Assembly (NCBI GenBank): GCA_030616435.1
Contig: JAUWXI010000007.1
Coordinates: 1-14,978, forward strand
Origin: Candidatus Parcubacteria bacterium
Lineage (GTDB): Bacteria > Patescibacteriota > Minisyncoccia > Minisyncoccales > JAUWXI01
Reading direction: 5' to 3'
Length of the DNA stretch: 14,978 nucleotides
This document shows positions 13,962-14,978 of the stretch, piece by piece (the stretch's first letter is position 1; each line of letters begins with the position of its first letter). The notes below the pieces were generated by a model, which was not told where the DNA came from, ran no database searches, and saw only the letters and a program-made list of their open reading frames with translations. Position numbers and translations under genes: made by a program.

Positions 13962-14753
13962 ATGTTGGTTTTTGCTTCAATTTGCCCACATCCTCCAATA
14001 ATCATTCCCACGATTGGCAGACCTTCAGATTTAAAATTGGTCTCAAAAACGATTGAGGCTTTGGAAGATTTGGCCCAAACCTTTAAAGAGGCTGATCCAG
14101 AAACTGTTATTATTATTTCTCCTCACGGACCAGTTAATTTTGATGAATTTACACTTACCTCCTCTCCTATTTTAGCAGGTCATTTTTACCATTTTGGAAA
14201 TTTTCAGGCAGAATTTATTTTTAGAAATGATGAAAAGTTAGTTGAAGTTTTAAAACAAGGATGCGAAAAAGCAAAAATTCCTCTAAGATTGATTGAGTTA
14301 AAAGAGTTAGATCATGGAACATTAGTCCCCCTTTTTTATTTGACAAAAGGGAAACCTGACATCAAGGTAGTTCCTTTAGCTTATTGCGGGCTTGATCTCA
14401 AAAGGCATTTTGAATTTGGAAAATTACTTTATGAGATAGTAAAAAGGGAAGATAAAAAAATCGCAATTGTAGCCAGTGGAGATTTGTCGCATCGGCTCTT
14501 ACCTGAAGCCCCAGGAGGTTTCTCCCCCAAAGGAAAGGAATTTGATGAGAAATTAGTTAAGCTTTTAGAGAAAAAAGACACAAAAGGGATTTTGAACATG
14601 GGACCGGGTTTGGTAAGAGAAGCGGGTGAGTGCGGTTATCGCTCAATTATAATTTTATTAGGTATTTTGGATAATCTTGATTGGCAACCTGAGATTCTAT
14701 CTTATGAGGGCCCTTTTGGTGTGGGATATTTAGTAGCCAATTTTAAATTTTAA
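13962..14753 (+). CDS. LigB/Memo-like protein of the AmmeMemoRadiSam system (AmrB-like)
   Basis: 263-aa protein of the class III extradiol dioxygenase subunit B-like superfamily, which includes Memo. Conserved polar positions: CPHPPIIIP (8-16, His10), IISPHGP (51-57, His55), LDHGTLVPL (116-124), SGDLSH (172-177), GECG (222-225, Cys224) and SYEGPFGVGY (247-256). These match the N-terminal domain that in some other bacteria is fused to AMMECR1, more closely than they match stand-alone Memo; the separate gene here is directly followed by the AMMECR1 gene. Metal binding by the His residues is likely; dioxygenase activity is not shown for this branch. It starts 4 bp after amrS with no Shine-Dalgarno, suggesting coupled translation. 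I leave the symbol empty because amrB properly names the Memo branch. Confidence 0.88.
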   Translation: MLVFASICPHPPIIIPTIGRPSDLKLVSKTIEALEDLAQTFKEADPETVIIISPHGPVNFDEFTLTSSPILAGHFYHFGNFQAEFIFRNDEKLVEVLKQGCEKAKIPLRLIELKELDHGTLVPLFYLTKGKPDIKVVPLAYCGLDLKRHFEFGKLLYEIVKREDKKIAIVASGDLSHRLLPEAPGGFSPKGKEFDEKLVKLLEKKDTKGILNMGPGLVREAGECGYRSIIILLGILDNLDWQPEILSYEGPFGVGYLVANFKF

Positions 14754-14758
14754 TAAAT

Positions 14759-14978
14759 ATGTCTCCTTTTGTTACTTTAGCTAAATTGGCAGTTGAAAGT
14801 TTTGTCAAAGAAGGAAAAATTATTGAACCCCCAAAAGATTTACCAGAAAATCTTTTAAATCAAAAATCTGGAACTTTTGTGACAATTATGAAAAATGGGA
14901 ATTTAAGAGGTTGCATTGGTACTTATCTACCAACTAAAGAAAGTATTGCCAAAGAAATCATTTCCAATGCTATTGCTG
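14759..14978 (+). CDS. amrA: AMMECR1-domain protein, partial (cut by window end)
   Basis: The first 73 codons of a gene that runs off the right edge, starting MSPFVTLAKLAVESFV. The signature LRGCIGT (49-55), the best conserved stretch of the AMMECR1 family, is followed by YLPTKESIAKEIISNAIA. The usual family layout (N-terminal helix for AKxAVE, then a strand leading to LRGCIG) is kept. AMMECR1 proteins are usually about 180-200 aa, so most of the protein is missing here. It starts 5 bp after the LigB-like gene with no Shine-Dalgarno. Role: third member of the AmmeMemoRadiSam system; biochemical function unknown. Confidence 0.92.
   Translation, partial: MSPFVTLAKLAVESFVKEGKIIEPPKDLPENLLNQKSGTFVTIMKNGNLRGCIGTYLPTKESIAKEIISNAIA

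Noticed and set aside
1..14978. CRISPR array, insertion sequence, prophage, tRNA or rRNA
   Set aside because: No spaced direct repeats, transposase or integrase frames, terminal inverted repeats, or tRNA/rRNA motifs were seen on either strand.

Overview
The window is AT-rich, gene-dense chromosomal DNA that looks like a small-genome Patescibacteria/CPR bacterium, probably of the Parcubacteria type. The reasons are very short intergenic gaps, repeated 4-bp ATGA stop/start overlaps, Lys/Ile/Phe-rich proteins, trimmed housekeeping enzymes (an AspRS without the GAD insertion) and divergent Mur ligase motifs. TGA is used as an ordinary stop (murG, ftsW, murD, aspS), so there is no sign of the TGA-recoding found in some CPR lineages. 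The placement is inference from style; no rRNA, tRNA or marker phylogeny is available here.

Layout. (1) 1-138: non-coding, with a strong leftward promoter aimed out of the window. (2) 139-8780, minus strand: a translation/cell-wall block transcribed as aspS, D-Ala-D-Ala carboxypeptidase, mraY, murD, ftsW, murG, gltX. aspS/carboxypeptidase, murD/ftsW and ftsW/murG overlap by 4 bp. gltX appears to have an extra promoter of its own. (3) 8802-10673, minus: a solo ABC exporter half-transporter bounded by terminators. (4) 10756-12905, minus: thpR and murC overlapping by 4 bp, then a 55-aa single-span membrane protein, closed by a bidirectional terminator. (5) 12944-14978, plus: a divergent three-gene AmmeMemoRadiSam cluster: radical SAM enzyme, LigB/Memo-like protein, and AMMECR1 (cut by the window edge).

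How the genes work together. murC and murD add the first amino acids to UDP-MurNAc, mraY and murG build lipid I and lipid II, FtsW polymerises it at the septum and the carboxypeptidase trims the stem peptide. This is a partial dcw-type cluster, with murA/B/E/F, ddl and ftsA/Z elsewhere or absent. The two aminoacyl-tRNA synthetases flank this block. The AmmeMemoRadiSam cluster is a widely conserved system whose biochemical role I do not know to be established; here the LigB-like and AMMECR1 parts, fused in one polypeptide in some other bacteria, are separate genes.

The most interesting global signal is in the promoters. All five inferred transcription starts (gltX, aspS, ABC transporter, thpR, amrS) have a -10 hexamer whose last base lies exactly 7-8 nt before the A of the start codon, usually with an extended TGn. 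This predicts leaderless mRNAs. Genes inside operons mostly lack Shine-Dalgarno sequences. The same pattern corrects the starts of two genes (aspS and the ABC transporter).
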